Positions 62,029 through 64,000 of a stretch of DNA of 64,000 nt are shown piece by piece. The stretch's first letter is position 1. The number at the start of each line of letters is the position of its first letter. The position numbers and the translations under genes are program-made. Source of the stretch: Anaerolineae bacterium (lineage in GTDB: Bacteria > Chloroflexota > Anaerolineae > Promineifilales > Promineifilaceae); assembly GCA_023954475.1 (NCBI GenBank), contig JAMLHW010000014.1, positions 1 through 64,000 on the forward strand. The letters are read 5' to 3'. The notes under the pieces are model-generated. The model did not search any database. It had not been told where the DNA came from and was given only the letters and a program-made list of their open reading frames with translations.

Positions 62029-63008
62029 TAGAGTATCTCCTTAACTGCCGCGATAACTTTTTCAGCGTTGGGCAATGCCGATTTTTCCAGCGCACCTGCA
62101 TAGGGAGCCGGAGCTTGCGCCTGTGCCACGCGCTTGATCGGGGCGTCGAGATAGTCAAACCCTTTTTCCTGCAACTGGGCCGCGACCTCCGCGCCAATGC
62201 CATAGGTGCCGTGACCAAACTCGACAACGACACACTTAAACGTCTTCTTGAACGATGCCAGTGCTTTTGATAAATCGAGAGGTTGAAGCGAACGCAAATC
62301 AATGATCTCCGCTTCGATACCCTCTTTTGCCAGTTGATTAGCGGCATCAAGCGCTGTGTGCAACCCTTCACCGTACGTCACAATCGTAACGTCTCGGCCT
62401 TCGCGTTTAATATCAGAGACACCGATAGGCACGATATAGTCGCCATCCGGCACATCGTCGCGTACACGCGGTGACGTATAAAGTGGCACCGGCTCGATAA
62501 ACATGACCGGCGCATCGTCGCGGATGGCGGCTTTCATCAAGCCTTTGGCATCGTATGGTGTTGCTGGACTGACCACTTTGAGGCCAGGGAAATGGGCAAA
62601 TATGACATCCGGTGTGTGGCTGTGGGTCGCACCTAACTGCTTACCGCCGCCACCTGGGGCGCGAAAAACGACCGGTGCCTTGATCTCACCGTTGAACATA
62701 TGGCTGACCTTGGCGGCATGATTGACAATGGCATCAAATGCGACGAAGGCGAAGTTGATCGTCATGAATTCGGCGACAGGCCGCAAACCGGCCATTGCTG
62801 CACCAGTTGCGGCACCGGCGATCACCATTTCAGAAATCGGTGTGTCACGAACACGTCTTTCGCCAAATTCCTCAAGAAAGCCCTTGGTAACAGCATATGT
62901 GCCGCCCCATTCACCAACTTCTTCGCCCATGATAAATACGTTGGGATCGCGCTGCATTTCTTCGCGCAGCGCTTCCGAGATAGCTTCGCGCAATGTTAAA
63001 CGAGGCAT
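62028..63008 (-). CDS. pdhB: 2-oxoacid dehydrogenase E1 component, beta subunit
   Basis: 326 aa. MPRLTLREAISEALREEMQRDPNVFIMGEEVGEWGG, GAATGAAMAGLRPVAEFMTINF and the transketolase C-terminal block (DVTIVTYGEGLHTAL) define it. With E1alpha it decarboxylates pyruvate or a branched 2-oxoacid using thiamine diphosphate. One-base overlaps (TAATG) with both neighbours show tight coupling. Confidence 0.94.
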   Translation of the reverse strand: MPRLTLREAISEALREEMQRDPNVFIMGEEVGEWGGTYAVTKGFLEEFGERRVRDTPISEMVIAGAATGAAMAGLRPVAEFMTINFAFVAFDAIVNHAAKVSHMFNGEIKAPVVFRAPGGGGKQLGATHSHTPDVIFAHFPGLKVVSPATPYDAKGLMKAAIRDDAPVMFIEPVPLYTSPRVRDDVPDGDYIVPIGVSDIKREGRDVTIVTYGEGLHTALDAANQLAKEGIEAEIIDLRSLQPLDLSKALASFKKTFKCVVVEFGHGTYGIGAEVAAQLQEKGFDYLDAPIKRVAQAQAPAPYAGALEKSALPNAEKVIAAVKEIL

Positions 63009-63988
63009 TAGTTAACCTCCCCAATGACACCAGGATAGATATGGTCGTAAAGTGAATCAAGCGCAGGATCAGGCGATTCATCTGCAAATTTCGCCGCAGC
63101 ATCGACTTCAGCCATTACTTCATTTTGGATGGCGAGTAATTCGTCTTCAGTCACATCGTAGTCGTTGAGCAAGACCGCTTGCAGGGTCGCAATAGGGTCT
63201 TTTTCGTCGCGCCACTGGTCGAGTTCGCCTTGTGGCCGGTAGCGGGTGCGGTCACCAATGCTGTGGCCTTCGTAACGATAGGTTTGCATTTCGAGGAATT
63301 GGGGACCTTCGCCTTTGCGTGCGGCATCGATGGCGGCCGTTGTCGCTTCGTAGACTTCGATTACATTCATGCCATCCACGCGTCGTCCCGGCATATTGTA
63401 AGCCATACCTTTTTTGAGGAGATCGGTTTCGGCCGAAGCGCGTTCCACCGATGTACCCATGCCATACTTGTTATTTTCCAGAATGAAAATGACAGGCAAA
63501 TTCCACACCTTCGCCAGATTGAGGGATTCGTGATAATAACCGATATTAGTCGAGCCATCACCAAAGTAGACGAGGCAAACGCGATCGGTGCCTTTGTAAT
63601 CTTCGGCCAAAGCGAGGCCGACGGCCAGGCTGAGATGGGCACCGACAATGCCGTAGCCACCCCAGAACGTGCGCTCTGTATCGACCAGATGCATCGAACC
63701 ACCTCTTCCGCCCGTCACGCCGGTTGCCTTACCCATCAACTCGGCCAGTACGCGACCGGGATCACTGCCGACTGTCAGCGCATGGCCATGATCGCGATAG
63801 GCGGTGATAACATGGTCGCCCGATTCACGTGCGCCAATGCTGCCGACGGCAACCGCTTCCTGACCAATGTAGAGGTGCAGAAAACCTTTGATTTTACCTT
63901 CAAGCTGGTACAACTCATCGCATCGCTCTTCAAAGCGACGAATGAGTACCATTTGACGGTACCACTCCAGGAGTGTTGCTTTTTCCAT
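63008..63988 (-). CDS. pdhA: 2-oxoacid dehydrogenase E1 component, alpha subunit
   Basis: 326 aa. The thiamine diphosphate motif GDGSTNIGYYHESLNLAKVWNLPVIFILENN and HGHALTVGSDP, GRGGSMHLVD and YRYEGHS(I)GD segments match PdhA/AcoA. The start ATG at 63988 lies 12 bases from the window edge; the promoter is outside. It is the first gene of the E1alpha-E1beta-E2 operon. Pyruvate is the likely substrate; acetoin (AcoA) is an alternative. Confidence 0.93.
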   Translation of the reverse strand: MEKATLLEWYRQMVLIRRFEERCDELYQLEGKIKGFLHLYIGQEAVAVGSIGARESGDHVITAYRDHGHALTVGSDPGRVLAELMGKATGVTGGRGGSMHLVDTERTFWGGYGIVGAHLSLAVGLALAEDYKGTDRVCLVYFGDGSTNIGYYHESLNLAKVWNLPVIFILENNKYGMGTSVERASAETDLLKKGMAYNMPGRRVDGMNVIEVYEATTAAIDAARKGEGPQFLEMQTYRYEGHSIGDRTRYRPQGELDQWRDEKDPIATLQAVLLNDYDVTEDELLAIQNEVMAEVDAAAKFADESPDPALDSLYDHIYPGVIGEVN

Positions 63989-64000
63989 TTTCGAGAATCT

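Larger units (their letters stand above)
106..63437. repeat. Highly iterated palindrome TCGGCCGA / TTCGGCCGAA (dispersed, ~94 copies)
   Basis: By manual count the octamer TCGGCCGA occurs about 94 times, and about 43 copies extend to TTCGGCCGAA. Examples: 2163, 4613, 6920, 9733, 13547, 16971, 18355, 21062, 25993, 31209, 35258, 43113, 44608, 47586, 49831, 52353, 55036, 59095 and 63428. The flanking base is A or T on both sides in most copies. Within genes all three frames occur (Ser-Ala-Glu/Asp, Phe-Gly-Arg, x-Arg-Pro). About 14 copies are intergenic, including 106, 6920, 11015, 16971, 19036, 21062, 37904, 37922, 43113, 44091, 52353, 56720, 57623 and 59862. Confidence 0.93.

Noticed and set aside
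1-64000. tRNA, rRNA, CRISPR arrays, insertion sequences, integrases
   Set aside because: I saw no cloverleaf-like sequences, no rRNA signatures, no regularly spaced repeats and no transposase or integrase motifs.

Overview
The window looks like a chromosomal segment of a Chloroflexota bacterium (Anaerolineae/Caldilineae/Ardenticatenia-like). This is an inference. It rests on exported lipoproteins with Thr-Pro-Glu-Pro or Val/Glu/Thr/Arg tethers after the lipobox, an isopentenyl phosphate kinase, an actinobacterial/archaeal-type myo-inositol-1-phosphate synthase and a standalone FbiB-like flavin domain. Genes are densely packed on both strands. I see no tRNA, rRNA, CRISPR array, transposase or integrase. 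The one RNA gene I support is the SRP (4.5S-like) RNA at 56759-56894.

Layout. 0.5-1.4 kb: a lone GIY-YIG protein. 1.9-6.4 kb: a catabolic-looking operon (LeuC/LeuD-type hydro-lyase, family III CoA-transferase, hydantoinase-type amidohydrolase). 6.5-11.3 kb: a HIT-like protein without its nucleophile, a hydrolase/adenylation fusion, a beta-lactamase-fold lipoprotein and a small membrane protein. 11.5-16.9 kb: myo-inositol-1-phosphate synthase and a MacB/LolD-type ABC exporter pair. 17-23.8 kb: a Trp/Cys-tailed small protein, an EAD1-TM-FGE-like membrane protein, a lipoprotein, a UPF1-like helicase and SmpB. 24-32 kb: two S41 proteases, a GH3-like protein and a PPC-repeat lipoprotein. 31.9-34.2 kb: an operon for a P1 peptidase, a LOG-family protein and isopentenyl phosphate kinase. 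34.9-43.1 kb: a peptide/nickel-type ABC importer whose binding protein appears circularly permuted. 43-56.7 kb: stress, RNA-modification, transport and cell-wall genes (DUF1269, nitroreductase, methyltransferases, YqhQ, RlmI, SulP-STAS-cNMP, MscS, Vps62-like, RsmA, G5/3D protein). 56.7-60.6 kb: SRP RNA, a phosphoribosyltransferase and a two-component pair. 60.7-64 kb: a pyruvate (2-oxoacid) dehydrogenase operon E1alpha-E1beta-E2.

The strongest whole-window signal is not a gene. The palindrome TCGGCCGA, usually extended to TTCGGCCGAA, occurs about 94 times by my manual count, roughly once per 680 bp. About one such octamer would be expected by chance in 64 kb. It lies in genes in all three reading frames and also between genes, so protein sequence does not explain it. 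It behaves like a highly iterated palindrome comparable to cyanobacterial HIP1. It is scarce across the ABC importer block (34.2-43.1 kb) and absent from the GIY-YIG gene, which suggests those parts have a different history.

Several promoters are readable (TTGACA-N17-TATGAT twice, TTGGCT-N17-TATAAT, TTGTCC-N17-TATACT, and TTGCCG-N17-TACAAT seven bases before an ATG). Intrinsic terminators separate most transcription units. Three genes have a -10 box so close to the start codon that leaderless or near-leaderless mRNAs are likely.
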